The notes under the pieces: model-generated
What the model was told of the DNA's origin: nothing
Databases searched by the model: none
Seen by the model: only the letters and a program-made list of their open reading frames with translations
Position numbers and translations under genes: made by a program
Shown here: positions 23,897 through 34,609 of the stretch, in pieces
Layout of the letters: each line of letters opens with the position of its first letter
How positions within the stretch are numbered: the first letter of the stretch is position 1
Assembly (NCBI GenBank): GCA_024752435.1
Contig: CP103033.1
Coordinates: 744,001-808,000 of the forward strand
From: Allantophomopsis cytisporea
Taxonomy: Eukaryota > Ascomycota > Leotiomycetes > Phacidiales > Phacidiaceae
Direction: 5' to 3'
DNA length: 64,000 bases

Positions 23897-25030
23897 TCAG
23901 ACAGCGACTTGTTGAGACGCCTCTTGAATACCATTGCCTCTACGCTCGGACTCCGTGGCTAACGGTGTTTCATCGACAGTCTTTGAGATGGGAGACGGAG
24001 GTATATCTCCTGAGCTCCTAGTACCCGCTACTGGATCAGTAGGCAAGTTCTTATTTGACGCAGTGGCACCAGTATTAACTGGGGCACCCAGGAGGTGTTC
24101 GCCCCTTCGCTTTGGGATCCAGCCCAAGAACATATCAACATCCTTTGCAACTGCATTAGGAACCGCCATCTTCTGCACCCATTTCGGCAGCGAGCCCTTT
24201 GCATCACTAGCCGTCGCCATGATCCATTCGATCTCCCCAGAAGGTAAAACCCTAATCCTCTCAATACTAGCGTAGGAAGCAACAACCAGAGTCTTATCGC
24301 GTGCATACTCGGCGTATGGGCTCTTTTCGAAGTCAGTGAGGGGAATACTGACAACGACGAACTCCCTCTCGCCTTCCAGCTTTGCAGTCAATTGCACGAC
24401 TGGGAATGTGCGGTTCTTCAATGGCTTTGGTTCGATCTTGTGCTTCATTTCCACCACAACCAGTGTGATTCCTGTCCACTTGGCGCCATCCACTGTGACC
24501 TCCTGTGTGCTTGCATCCCAACGTATAGCCTCGCGAACTCCAATCACGGCCGGTGTAAAGGCGTCCTCCGTCTCGGGATGATTTTCCTTGAATGAGCGTA
24601 CAAACTCGTCCCAAGACGCAGTTCCTTTCTCAAGCGCATCGCGATGGCAGCTTCGTCTACAGAACCAGGTCTCATCACTCTCGACCTTTCCTATTCCCTC
24701 AATCTTGCTCAAGTCCTTAGCAGATAAGTTGCGCTCGTACAGTTCCACAGGAGCCTCAGAAGCTGCATATCGTTTTGGGGAGCCTTTTGTCTTCCATTGT
24801 GAGGCATTGCCGGATTTTGGCGCGACGGTATCGATAAATGGAAGGGCTTCGGTGAGGACATTGGTGATGAATACGGGTAGCGTTGGTGCTGCAACTACAC
24901 CGGAACCATCACTGAATTTCTCGGACGAGGAGATGGTGGTACTTTTGACGCCTTTGCCGTTGAGAGGAAGTTGATGGATCGAGATACCACTGAGACGCAC
25001 AAGTGGTCCTAGCGAGGCGGTGGACGTCAT
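23897..25030 (-). CDS. DUF3074 family (START-like) protein
   Basis: Intronless, 377 residues from the ATG at 25030; the frame is open a little further upstream but without another ATG. Recognisable family features are the MTSTASLGPLVRLSG start, the segment around ETWFCRRSCHRDA (Cys-rich), WDEFVRSFKENH, and the beta-strand-rich core with VVVSIPLTDFEKSPYA and RVLPSGEIEWIMATASDAKGSLPKWVQ. Such proteins are predicted to have a START-like lipid-binding fold, but no activity is known to me. The C-terminal 70 residues are Pro/Thr/Ser-rich and likely disordered. It is convergent with the FAD monooxygenase at a distance of under 200 bp. Confidence 0.75.
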   Translation of the reverse strand: MTSTASLGPLVRLSGISIHQLPLNGKGVKSTTISSSEKFSDGSGVVAAPTLPVFITNVLTEALPFIDTVAPKSGNASQWKTKGSPKRYAASEAPVELYERNLSAKDLSKIEGIGKVESDETWFCRRSCHRDALEKGTASWDEFVRSFKENHPETEDAFTPAVIGVREAIRWDASTQEVTVDGAKWTGITLVVVEMKHKIEPKPLKNRTFPVVQLTAKLEGEREFVVVSIPLTDFEKSPYAEYARDKTLVVASYASIERIRVLPSGEIEWIMATASDAKGSLPKWVQKMAVPNAVAKDVDMFLGWIPKRRGEHLLGAPVNTGATASNKNLPTDPVAGTRSSGDIPPSPISKTVDETPLATESERRGNGIQEASQQVAV

Positions 25031-25763
25031 GATTGGCGTGTATCGATCGAGCTTGTGTTCAGACAATAGGTAGTTTTCGTGGCGCAGGAAAGATACGTAA
25101 AGTAAATCTTGTAGGATCTAGACGTTGGGAATCTGGTGTTCAAATGGGCAGAACAGAATATGAAGCAAGTATCAAGGGCGAAGTCGAATATTATTGACGG
25201 GGAGAATCCTTTTAAATTGGGAAAGAGGCCGTAGGAAGCTGTTGGGGAGTTACGAAGGAATTATGGGCAGCAGAGTATCCGCATGACAACAACCCCAGGG
25301 TAAGGTAGTTTCGTTATTGCCTAGGGACCATCTCGGTATCAGTAGGTAATCGCGTTGCCGTCGGAAACATACGACGTTGCAGCGGGTCAGAGCACTAAAG
25401 CAATCATTTACTTGAGGATCCCCATGGACCCCGAAACCAGTCAAAATATCTCACCGGGCGCCAAAACAAAAGTTACGAGATTTAAGGGGGCATTGTCGAG
25501 CAACTCAAGACATTGTAACTTCAATAGGAGCCTATAGTGTTGATGTTTGTTAATTTGAGAGCTGCACGCATATACAAGTATCGAAGCCGGGGGGCACTTC
25601 GATCTGCTCTACGAAAATAATAACGTCGTAAGCACATCATGTGCTGCAGTCACAATACCTGAGCACTATTTAATTGGTCGCTCCAACGGCGACGCCATCT
25701 TCTTGTACGAGTAAGTCCTTGGAGACCATAAAAAAAGTCCTCACCAGACATCAAAGTTCTGCC
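25031..25763. other. Divergent intergenic region
   Basis: About 730 bp between the DUF3074 gene and the 2H-type gene, presumably both promoters. The frame of the right-hand gene is open back to about 25674 without an ATG, so the start at 25764 could be preceded by an unseen short exon. Confidence 0.45.
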
Positions 25764-26597
25764 ATGATTATTCGTCGTGGTGCATTCTTTCAACATCCAT
25801 CGGGGAAAATCCTTCAGACTACATACCCAATGCCTAAGGGAGCTCGCCATCCGCGTCTGACTCATTTCTTGTGTATACCACTCATTACTGATACGACTCG
25901 CCCTCAGCTGCAAACATCTCTCCAGAGATTCAGAAGAGATGCTCAGACAACATTGATATTCAATGCGGATGACGCAGATTCGTCAAATCTGGGCAGTTCA
26001 AATCTCGATCGAGCACTTAGGCCGTTAGGGACTATCCACCTGACACTTGGCGTAATGTCGCTCCTCAGCGAAGACAGAGTAAAGAGAGCACTAGATCTGC
26101 TTCAGTCCCTAGATGTCGCAGCCTTATTTCAAAAGTCTCTCTCAGATGGCCTAGACAAACCGTCGGAGTCTGACAATAGACTCGATATCAACCTCCACGG
26201 TTTATCGAGCATGGAGCTTGCCTCTAAGACCTCTATACTCTATATGACGCCTGCAGATCCCCATGGCCACCTACAGAGGTTCTGCCAAGAAGTCCGCAAT
26301 ATCTTCCAAGAGGCAGCATTGCTTGTTGTCGACACTCGGCCATTGCTTCTACATGCTACGGTGTTCAATACTACTTACATGCAGAAGGTTCGAGGAAATG
26401 GCAAGGGAGATCAGGGCAGAGGGAGGTCAAGAGAGAAGATTACTGTTGATGCAAGAGACTTAATGTTTTTGTGGAAGGAGAGGGTTTGGGCAGAAGGGGG
26501 ACGCGTAGAGAAGATAGCTATCTGTAAGATGGGCGCGCAGAAGGTGGATAACGGGAATGGTATGGAGTATGTTGTTGAGGGCGAGAGAGATATCTGA
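25764..26597 (+). CDS. 2H-phosphoesterase-like protein (AKAP7/ASCC1 family)
   Basis: Single exon of 277 residues from the ATG at 25764. After LTHFLCIPLI, typical of this family, two H-x-T signatures are present: HLTL at residue 92 and HATV at residue 197. That spacing is expected for the two catalytic histidines of 2H phosphoesterases. The fungal relatives belong to the AKAP7-like domain also found in human ASCC1, which is linked to DNA alkylation repair and transcription. A basic Gly/Arg/Lys stretch follows the second motif. Such enzymes hydrolyse or ligate 2',3'- or 2',5'-phosphate linkages; the substrate here is unknown. The start is tentative. Confidence 0.8.
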   Translation: MIIRRGAFFQHPSGKILQTTYPMPKGARHPRLTHFLCIPLITDTTRPQLQTSLQRFRRDAQTTLIFNADDADSSNLGSSNLDRALRPLGTIHLTLGVMSLLSEDRVKRALDLLQSLDVAALFQKSLSDGLDKPSESDNRLDINLHGLSSMELASKTSILYMTPADPHGHLQRFCQEVRNIFQEAALLVVDTRPLLLHATVFNTTYMQKVRGNGKGDQGRGRSREKITVDARDLMFLWKERVWAEGGRVEKIAICKMGAQKVDNGNGMEYVVEGERDI

Positions 26598-26615
26598 GAT
26601 GGATTTTTTTTTGGT

Positions 26616-27058
26616 TGTGTGCGATGTCACAAAGCACATTTTTAATAGAGACAGTGAGGGAACTGCCCCTGCAAGCGCCTGGCGGAGAGCAATCTCTGCA
26701 AACGACGTGCACCTGAACCTGGTCTGCAAATAGATGCTACCCCTGCTCCACGACAGATTAAGCTAGATTCGCTTCTTCAAGACATGACTTTGCAGATTGA
26801 AAGCTTATATTCAAGGTTGAGGCGATTCAGATGCCGACAATAGGAGTGGTTGGAAGATGCCAACTTTCGAGTGTCGGGCCGCAGTTATGCCCGACAGAAG
26901 ACCTCGAGACTAACCGTCAGTTTGCAGGCAATGCTACCAGATAACGTAGATAATTCAAGTCGAAGGATCACAAAGGTAGATCCATCTGTGCTGGTCCTGA
27001 TGTTTCACCAAGTCATGGAGAGGGATCTACGTCTGATCATAGCCATCCTTCGTCCGTG
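26616..27058 (+). pseudogene. Relic of a Zn2Cys6 transcription factor (N-terminal part)
   Basis: One continuous frame resembles a decayed zinc-cluster regulator. It opens with CVRCHKAH, then three stop codons (26643, 26646, 26655) where the third cysteine should be. It then reads CPCKRLAESNLCKRR, PEPGLQIDATPAP and a dimerisation-helix-like LLQDMTLQIESLYSRLRR, a further stop at 26841, and open sequence to about 27058. At least one zinc-ligand cysteine is replaced by Leu. No activation domain or middle homology region follows, since the brn1 gene begins soon after. I infer an old, truncated gene copy; the cluster-plus-coiled-coil order is the main evidence. Confidence 0.6.
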
Positions 27059-27342
27059 AACTGACAAAACAGGTTTGAACATGATAGGAACTGTATACAC
27101 AGCCCCTAAACGGTTATAATGATAAACTCTCTAAAAATACAAGACGAGGTTCATATGTACTCGTTGAAAAGGCCAGGCAAAATTTAACAGGCGTGGCAAA
27201 TACCTCATCCAAAAATACTCCCCAACACCAACATCACCACCCAATCATGCAATCATACAGTCCCAGTTCAGCACCAATATATCCTATGCCGTTCCTACCC
27301 AATGCACCGAATGAAATACAGACAATGGAGATCATAGCGTCT

Positions 27343-29996
27343 CTAATCACCACCAACCGTGATCTCAGCTGTCGGATCTATCGTGATATTCAATTCTTGT
27401 AAGCCTTCCTGATTCTCAATCACCAGACCCTTTTCATTAGCCAAATGTAACAAACAGATAAAGCAATAACTCGTTGAGATATCGCTCATAACTTGCTTAG
27501 GATACACAGTCTGTAGGTTTTGCATCATGGTGGTGAACTTCAGGGGACCGTCTGCAGGGTTATACGGCGGTGCTTGAGAGAGGGGGATCATGGAGGTGTC
27601 GTTCTCTTCGTCAGTAAGATTCTATTCACTCAAGTTAGAAACGTCCGTAACACATATAGCTATAGCAAAGGAAATATACCTTATCAGCGATGCCGGTGCC
27701 TTTCCATAACTCTTCCTTGAGCCTTCGCACATCAACCTTCTTAGCAACACGAGCGTATTGCACATATTCAGGTCTGGCTCTCCTACTGAATCCGATTGGG
27801 TTATCTCCATAAGCGGCCTGTTGACTGGCCGGTATTCCATTCTGCAATAGATTTTGTAGGCCAGGAACGCCACCATTGCCTTCAGGTCCAGGACTGAAAT
27901 GATCTCTAGCATCAGCGAAGAAGTCATCGTCGTCATCCATACCTGCGAAAGGCAGGGCATCATCCTGGAAGAAATCCGCATCGTAATCACCCTGTGGAGC
28001 AGCAGCAACAGGGTCTTCTTTACGAGCCCAGAAGCCTTCGTCCATCTCACCTTCGGGGACGTCGTCTTCTTTTGGTGCAGGAAGACCGAATTGGCCTTTA
28101 GAAGCCAGTGATCTCCGTTTACTGCCCATATGTGCTTTGGGCTTAAGGAAGAGGCGGAGGAGTTGTTTGGAGTTAAAGTGCTTATCATCAGGAAGGAGAT
28201 TTCGAGTTTTAGATTTCCAGTCTTTCTTAGGCATGGAGATGACAGAATTAGAGGATGCGGGAGTGTAGATGGTCTCAGCAACTGGACGTTCGAGAGGCGA
28301 CATGAAATCAATCTCGAACGGTTCTTTCTCTTTTCTCGGTTTAATGGTTGTCGCGGCCTTGTTGACGTCCTTGATCTTGCGAATACGCCAATGTTCTGGG
28401 CCAGCCCAATTCTTCTGCAATGCTTGGTCGAAATAGCTCAAGATATCTTCGTGACCACCATCTTTCTGGCCGAGTGAAACAACGTACTCGCCACTTTGCG
28501 GATCGAGGGATCCATTTGCCATGCCTTCCCCATCATCTCCATCACCGTCCTCATGGTCGAGGCCAGCATCATGAACACGCATTTGTGGCTCAATAGCCGC
28601 ATCCTTAGCCCATGCTTCACCACCCTCACCAAATCCGGTATCTGCAGGTAGATCAAAACCTCCTAGATCATCATCATCATCATCATCGAATCCAGCTGGG
28701 TTATCATCGTCGAGGAATATGCCAGTCTTGTCTCCCATAGCGCCTCCTTCAACTGTCTTTTCTCGCTCTTGTCTCCAATCTTCTGGCGCTTTTAGGAATG
28801 GGATATCCATTGATCCAGAGGGATCACCGAGGTCGAAGTTTTTCAAAGAGGGACATATGTCTTGCTCCTCAAGCCTCTCAAGATCCGGAAAGAATTTGGC
28901 TCCCAACGCTCCGATATCAATTTCGACGTCTTCTTCCTCTTCCTCCGCATCCTTCATTGCAGAGTCCTCGTCCACAATGGATTCTACATCCTCGTCATCA
29001 TCATCTTCGAGTGCTTCACTCTTGCGTTTCCTACCCTTTCCTTCAGCTGAAGCGTCGCCGGCATCATCGCTACTATCAAAAACAATTCTTCCCTGTGAAT
29101 CAATCGCAAGATGGTTCAAGAGAAGGCCTTTGGCACCTCCCTCATCGAAATCCGCGGATGCCTTCTTGAAAAGCGGATCGACTGAGAACTCGAGATCGAG
29201 TCTTTTAAGTTGCAAAGGTGCAAAAGATGGCGCAAGGGTTGCTTCGGAAGATCGTTGAGCCTTCTTCTTTGGTTTCCTCCTCACAACCCCGTCTTCGTCT
29301 TCGACCTCCTCTTCGCTTTCCTCTCCTTCCTCGTTCTCCCCCTTCTTTTTCTTATTTCCACTATCCGCCAAACCACTCAACAACTTTCCTGTCTCGGTAG
29401 CCACACTATCAACTCTGCTTGTATAGATCTTCACACAACCATCCAAGGTACAACTGGCCTTCTGAAAGTTAACTCCATCGCCCTCTTTCAACAGGGACAT
29501 GTCGTGAAAATAATCAATAAGTGCAAAATTCCATGAATTTGCAGCGTTGATCTTGTTGTCGGTAGCCATCTTCATCCATTCTTCGAAGTTTGCCAGGATA
29601 GGGACCCTCTTCATGGGCGTAACAGCGTTCCCTCCGATAATTAAATCGTCATCATCTCCATCATTTTCCTTCTCTGTGAGACGTCTTGGTGTCCTCGAGT
29701 TTGGGGAAGTGCTTTCTGCTCTGTCGGAATTGATGACTCTGCGCATGGGTGAGGCTGCCGCCTTAATCTGGTTCATCTGTACTTCGTGCAGGACATGGCG
29801 AGTATGAAGGCGCTTCGCCTTTTCTTGCGCATCATCGTTGAGTGGAATCCTATATTCTAATGAGCATAGTGCATAGTCAAGATATCACAATAGCATACTT
29901 CAAGGGTGTTTTGAAAGGACTCGCAGTCATGGAACCGGAAACTTTTCTGGAGCCATTGCTGGAGGAGCGTCGTGGCTGTTGAGCAACTCGTGGCAT
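27343..29996 (-). CDS. brn1: Condensin complex kleisin subunit Brn1/CAP-H (Barren)
   Basis: Three exons (29996-29899, 29849-27680, 27621-27343) predict 848 residues. The N-terminus is basic and Ser/Pro-rich with possible phosphosites (MTASPFKTPLKIPLN, SPMRRV). The Barren domain begins at ILANFEEWMKMATDNKINAANSW and NFALIDYFHDMSLL, followed by GVNFQKASCTLDGCVKIYTSRVD. Two long acidic, low-complexity stretches separate the conserved blocks. The C-terminal SMC-binding winged-helix region spans the last intron (RRLKEELWKG, then TTMMQNL, SDISTSYCFICLLHLANEKGL). Brn1 bridges the Smc2-Smc4 heads in condensin, which compacts mitotic chromosomes. Both junctions are phase-consistent and the length fits the family. 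Confidence 0.95.
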
Positions 29997-30607
29997 CGTG
30001 GATGTCGTTCTCAATATATTTCGAGTTATGTTAACATTGCAATACTCTCGTATACTCTTCGATGGAATGCTTGGTGGGGTTGGTGATGTCGTCGCGCTGG
30101 CTGGGTTTCATGTAGCAACGGTCGCGAAGCACTTTGATGTTGATAAACATTGAGCCACATCTCGCTTAGCGTGATCCGCATATCGTGGCACAGCTACTCT
30201 AGTCCCAAGAGTCTCTGTAGCTTTAAGATATGCAGGACTTTATCTTGCGTGTGACCACTATTCTGTTTCTGTATCACTTATGTTCACATTTCCTCTTTAC
30301 TCTCTTCCTGTTAAGATCCAAGATATCTTGATGGTAAATCGGTGAACTCTTAACCAACAATATAAAGATGACTGCTGTCCGATTCGATAAGTCCGGTCCC
30401 ATCCTTACCCGCGACAGCTGGATGTCGCTCTTTCTATGACGATTTCTCTTTCATGGCAGGCAGTTACTAATGTTGAGATTTCTTGAAAGTAAGTTAAGCA
30501 GAGTGTTTTATCACCGAACTTCATGTAGGTATCATTGTTATTTAAGCGTTTCTACTCCTCACGGTCTACGCATATTTCTTTACCAAAGTTCAACTATTTC
30601 TTTTAAT
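29997..30607. other. Divergent intergenic region brn1 / uncharacterised gene
   Basis: About 610 bp, presumably both promoters. A GAAAGTAAGT donor-like site at about 30486 and a CATGTAG acceptor-like site at about 30527 suggest a leader intron for the right-hand gene. Confidence 0.4.
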
Positions 30608-31447
30608 ATGCCTATTCGAATTGATACAACTCCTCTCAACCCTACCTCCGCAGAGTTTCAGCCTCATCACATCAAGGAATGGAGGCCCAATTGGAAGACT
30701 CACAACTCAGACGATATAGCCAAAAGAGACAAAGAACTAGCTACCAGGGCGAATAATCCACTTTATAGAAACATCCCGCTCGTCGTCCTTCTCTCCTTGG
30801 ACAAGACAGACGACTTCAATGCAAGATATGATTTTCTTCTTCATCTACTCCATTCCAGAGCTGATGTAGTAGAAGCTAGGACGGTTGTTGCTTTTCTGCA
30901 GTACTTCAGTGGGCCTCAAGCCCCCAACGCCGTCATTGTTACCGATGCTGCCTTGACCCCCTCTTTATCCGAGGGAGGAAGGTTAAGTACTCGTTACAGT
31001 TTCATTAATGCGGAACTCCAGTTATATGTGCGACGCGGTGGGACAGTCATCATGGCATGCGATATGGCACTCCAGGGATGTACACTCTCCTTCAATGCCT
31101 ACATCTGGCGCGAATGGAGTCTGCTGTGGGTTTTTATGGGACGCACAAAAGCATACTTTGATCCGAACCCATTGAACCAAAGATGCTGGACGCACAATTT
31201 GGGGAGGCATTGGATGGATGCTGTGTGCCTTGGAGGTGCAACTCTACCGAACGACACGCTCTTTGTTCACGATGCTGGAAGTCCAGCACTTTTACAACAT
31301 TATGGACACGGTTTCGTAGGCTGGCTTGGTGAAACAAACTTTAGGAACCCCTCTGCCATCATATTGGTTGCCATGTGCAACTTGTCCCTTGAACCCATCC
31401 GTCAGAGCAAGCAGTTTGTTCCCACGAGTCTTGAGTCTTTACACTGA
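30608..31447 (+). CDS. Uncharacterised protein, possible ThuA/glutamine-amidotransferase-like fold
   Basis: Single exon, 279 residues from the ATG at 30608 (MPIRIDTTPLNP). The frame is open back to an ATG at 30470, but that part contains donor- and acceptor-like sites and reads like leader. The pattern of a strand (PLVVLLSLDK), then NAVIVTDAALT, RRGGTVIMACDMALQ, and the C-terminal GHGFVGWLGETNF...AIILVAMC recalls fungal hypothetical proteins with a class I glutamine-amidotransferase-like or ThuA-like fold. No catalytic Cys-His pair is evident. Function is unknown; I describe it only as a probable real gene. Confidence 0.65.
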   Translation: MPIRIDTTPLNPTSAEFQPHHIKEWRPNWKTHNSDDIAKRDKELATRANNPLYRNIPLVVLLSLDKTDDFNARYDFLLHLLHSRADVVEARTVVAFLQYFSGPQAPNAVIVTDAALTPSLSEGGRLSTRYSFINAELQLYVRRGGTVIMACDMALQGCTLSFNAYIWREWSLLWVFMGRTKAYFDPNPLNQRCWTHNLGRHWMDAVCLGGATLPNDTLFVHDAGSPALLQHYGHGFVGWLGETNFRNPSAIILVAMCNLSLEPIRQSKQFVPTSLESLH

Positions 31448-31861
31448 TCGACCCCTTATTGCTTGTAAGCTCTTGATCATAAATATGACCCACAGCGATT
31501 TCAGTAAGTTTCCTCGCTGGACAACACCATTCTCGTTCACATAACACAAGCTAACTATCACCGTAGGCATCACTTTGATCTTATCGCTTTTGGGCCAGAG
31601 TCTAGCGATGGAGTTCTCATTGTCTAATTAGATATGGCTAATTGAAAATCAAACAAGCGTCGAACTCTTTCACTTTAAGTCTAATGGCTTCATAAGTGAC
31701 AATGAAAAGCACTTTGAATAATAAAATCTTAAGCAAGACAGCCATCCCTGTAGAGTAGGGTGCTTCTCTCAGGACTGTGACAAGTATGCAGAGCTATTAT
31801 TGTTATTTTACTTTGAGCATGATTTGTCAACCTCACAGTTATTGTTACAACAAGGAGCAAT
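31448..31861. other. Convergent intergenic region
   Basis: About 410 bp between the uncharacterised gene and msm1, A/T-rich, presumably 3' untranslated regions. Nothing else is seen. Confidence 0.45.
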
Positions 31862-33734
31862 TCAGCTCTCCAGAATAAGAGAAGGAAACAATCCTGCCCA
31901 AGAACCTCTAGCCAAGTCGATCTTACTAACCCCATAGTCGAAGTCTGAACCCCATGTGGCATTATCATACGAACGGCGCGCGGGATCAACACCCATCACA
32001 TCTAGAAGTTGTGCTGACTTGTCTGGCATATACGGTTGGAGAAGAATGCCTACGACACGAATAGCCTCAGAGCAGTGGTATATGGTTTGGTTAATTCTCA
32101 ACTTGTCGTTCGGATCCTTTGACCTCAGCAATAGCCAAGGTGCTTGGGCTGTGAAGTATTTGTTTGTCTGTGATAGATTAGCGTATGAGAGCGTTGAAAA
32201 ACGTGTGTTGCAACGTACCGCATAGACTACCTCCATGATCGCCTTCAGAGCCTGTCCAGGATGTAGTTGCACGAACTTAGCATCTACTTCATCCCGAAGT
32301 CCCTCAATCAGCTTCTGCTGAATCCAAGAAGGATCTAACGAATGCTCAGTAACAACGGGCAGCCCTCCGCTAGCAGCAAGCTCGACAGACTTGTGAACAC
32401 TCCAGCCTTTTGCCTTTGTAATTCGATCGACAAGATTGCCAAGTCCACCTTGCAACCCTTTCCTGTACTCTTTAATAATGAAGTGATTTCCATAATCGGA
32501 GTCATCCGAAATTCCACCATCATGAGCTAGATAATACCGCATTGCGTCAACACCGTAGCGTTTTAGTGCAAAAAATGGGTCCACAACATTTCCAGTTGAT
32601 TTAGCCATTTTCTGACGACCAAGTGTCCAGTGCGCATGTGTAAGGATCTGCTTAGGAAGAGGAAGTTCAAGAGCCATTAAGAATGCCGGCCAATATATGC
32701 AGTGGAATCGAACAATATCTTTCCCAATAACGTGAACATCAGCTGGCCAGCCGCCTACATGTGCATCCTCTGGAGACCATGGATAGCCCGCTTTTGTAGC
32801 ATAGTTTATCAATGCGTCAAGCCAGACATATATAGTTTGTGATTCGTCATCAGGTACACGAATCCCCCATTGCAGACGGTCAGTTGGTCTCGAAACTGAC
32901 AGGTCTTCCAGTCCATCGGTTACCCATTTAACAACATCATTCATTCTTGATGAAGGTACAATGAATTCTGGATTCTGCTCGTAGAACTCGAGCAGCTTAT
33001 CTCGGAATGCCGATAGTCGGAAGTGGTAGTTTGGTTCTGAGGTCCATTCAACCTCTTTTCCTGTTTCCGAACTTGCCATGAATGTTCTCCCATCGAAGGG
33101 ATCAAGTCTCTTCTCGATAGTTGATTCAGGGTAGAATGTTTCATCACTAACGCAGTACCACCCCTCGTGTTTTGACTCGTAGATGTATCCTCTCTCCTTC
33201 AACAAATGCCAGGCATGTTGGACAGCTTCCTTATGTGTGGGCTCTGTGGTTCGTATAAAGTGATCATTTGATAATTGTGCTTGATTCGCAAGAGTCTTGA
33301 ACGTTTCGGCGCCTTTTTTACAAAATTCGCTCGGCTCAGTTCCAGCTTTTGCCGCAGCTTGTTGTATTTTCATGCCATGCTCGTCGGTTCCTGTGCAGAG
33401 AATTGCCTTTCGCCCTTTGAGAACCTGCCATCTTTTGAGAATATCCGTAAGGACCATTGTATATAGATGTCCGACATGGGGGGCTATATTCCAATATTAG
33501 CTTCAGATACTCCAGGCTTGATTACCAGTACTGAGGGACCTTACCAGCATTGACATAAAAAATTGGAGTCGTAAGATAATACGGTTTTTCGTTGGTAACT
33601 TTCGTACTGGACTTTCGAGTCAGTGGAAGAGCCGACTGCCTGTATGAGTTTTGGAACCAATTGCTGCTCCGTAACAGCCCGCTTCGAGGCCTCAATGGCC
33701 CTCGAAGGGATGCATTGATGATTGATGGAAACAT
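31862..33734 (-). CDS. msm1: Mitochondrial methionyl-tRNA synthetase
   Basis: Three exons (33734-33545, 33483-32219, 32167-31862) predict 586 residues. The first 45 residues are basic and hydroxylated without acidic residues, a good mitochondrial presequence. The class I signature HVGH (residues 66-69) spans intron 1 in YVNAAPHVGHLYTMV. Other blocks are the WYCVSDETFY region, WVTDGLEDLSVSR, HVIGKDIVRFHCIYWPAFLMA, and the second signature KMAKSTGNVVDP (KMSKS type). The zinc-finger cysteines of the cytosolic form are absent, as in mitochondrial and type 2 bacterial enzymes. Intron 2 (32168-32218) is 51 nt without a stop and could be mistaken for coding; removing it restores ATNKYFTAQAPW. The product charges mitochondrial tRNA-Met. 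Confidence 0.95.
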
Positions 33735-34056
33735 TGATGATCATGAATCGCGCTGGCGGCGCCAGAGAGCTCCGATCATTAAGGTGCGGCTCCACGGGCA
33801 CTAAAATTTAGGGATTCACAAGGCTGCAGGGGACCACGAAGATGACGACCGGCGCACTTGCAGACTGTCAAAATTTGTCTTAATTAAGGTATTCTATATT
33901 TCATATATTTGAGTATCGCAGCGAAACAACCATCTCGTGAACCTCCTATATACCTTACTTTATTGCTTTCGCAATCAATTTTCAATAAATATACCTTTCG
34001 CATAACAAAGATCTTGTCAGGACCTACGGTCATTTCATACTATCTCACGAAATAAA
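33735..34056. promoter_or_regulatory. Divergent promoter region msm1 / mtr2
   Basis: About 320 bp between start codons; A/T-rich near mtr2, including TTAATTAA at about 33880. Both genes presumably share it. Confidence 0.45.
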
Positions 34057-34609
34057 ATGTCGAACCCTACAAAAGATGTAGAGACGAAAGTGGCTGGAGA
34101 AGGTACTTGTTCCGCAAAACATCCCATATGCAAATGTACTGATCATATTAGCATCCCAAAGATTCATCGAAGCCTATTATAAAGCACTGAATACGAAACG
34201 ATCAGAAATATCCTCCTTCTACCTCCAACCCACAACTGCGTCACCACTCGGCGCAGATATCTCGCTCAATGGCAACGTTATACCCGATCCCAAAGCCATC
34301 CAAAACTTCTTCGAAACGCAAATGCCAAAAGCTCACTACGATGTTCAGTCATACGATGTGCAGGTGTTGAATGCGAATTACAATGTTGGTGTTGCGGAGG
34401 ATGCGCTGCGACCAGATAGTAAAGGCAACAAAATGAGCTTGTTATTGCTCGTCAGTGGATCCGTCAAGTATGGCGAGACAAAGGCAGCTGTAATGAGAGG
34501 TTTCACAGAGAGCTTGATCTTGGTTCCAAACCCAGAGACGGCCAAGTCGAAGGTTAGAGGTGGGAAGAGCCACCTCATACAGAGTCAGAACTTTCGATTG
34601 GTGCTCTGA
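34057..34609 (+). CDS. mtr2: mRNA export factor Mtr2 (NTF2-like, Mex67 partner)
   Basis: Two exons (34057-34102, 34152-34609) predict 167 residues. A short N-terminal helix leads into the NTF2-like core: QRFIEAYYKALNTKR, SSFYLQP, ISLNGNVIPDPKAIQNFFE, then strands YDVQSYDVQVLNA, SLLLLVSGSVKY and the C-terminal RGFTESLILVPNP...SQNFRLVL. The core matches p15/NXT1 and ascomycete Mtr2, with the loop before the last strand longer than in animals. Mtr2 pairs with Mex67 to carry mRNA and pre-60S subunits through nuclear pores. It is divergent from msm1. Another NTF2-fold protein is possible, but length and the GSVKY-type strand favour Mtr2. Confidence 0.85.

Noticed and set aside
28719..29258. Plus-strand 179-codon Ser-rich frame
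   Set aside because: It is antisense to the acidic low-complexity part of brn1; Asp/Glu codons read backwards give Ser/Leu codons.
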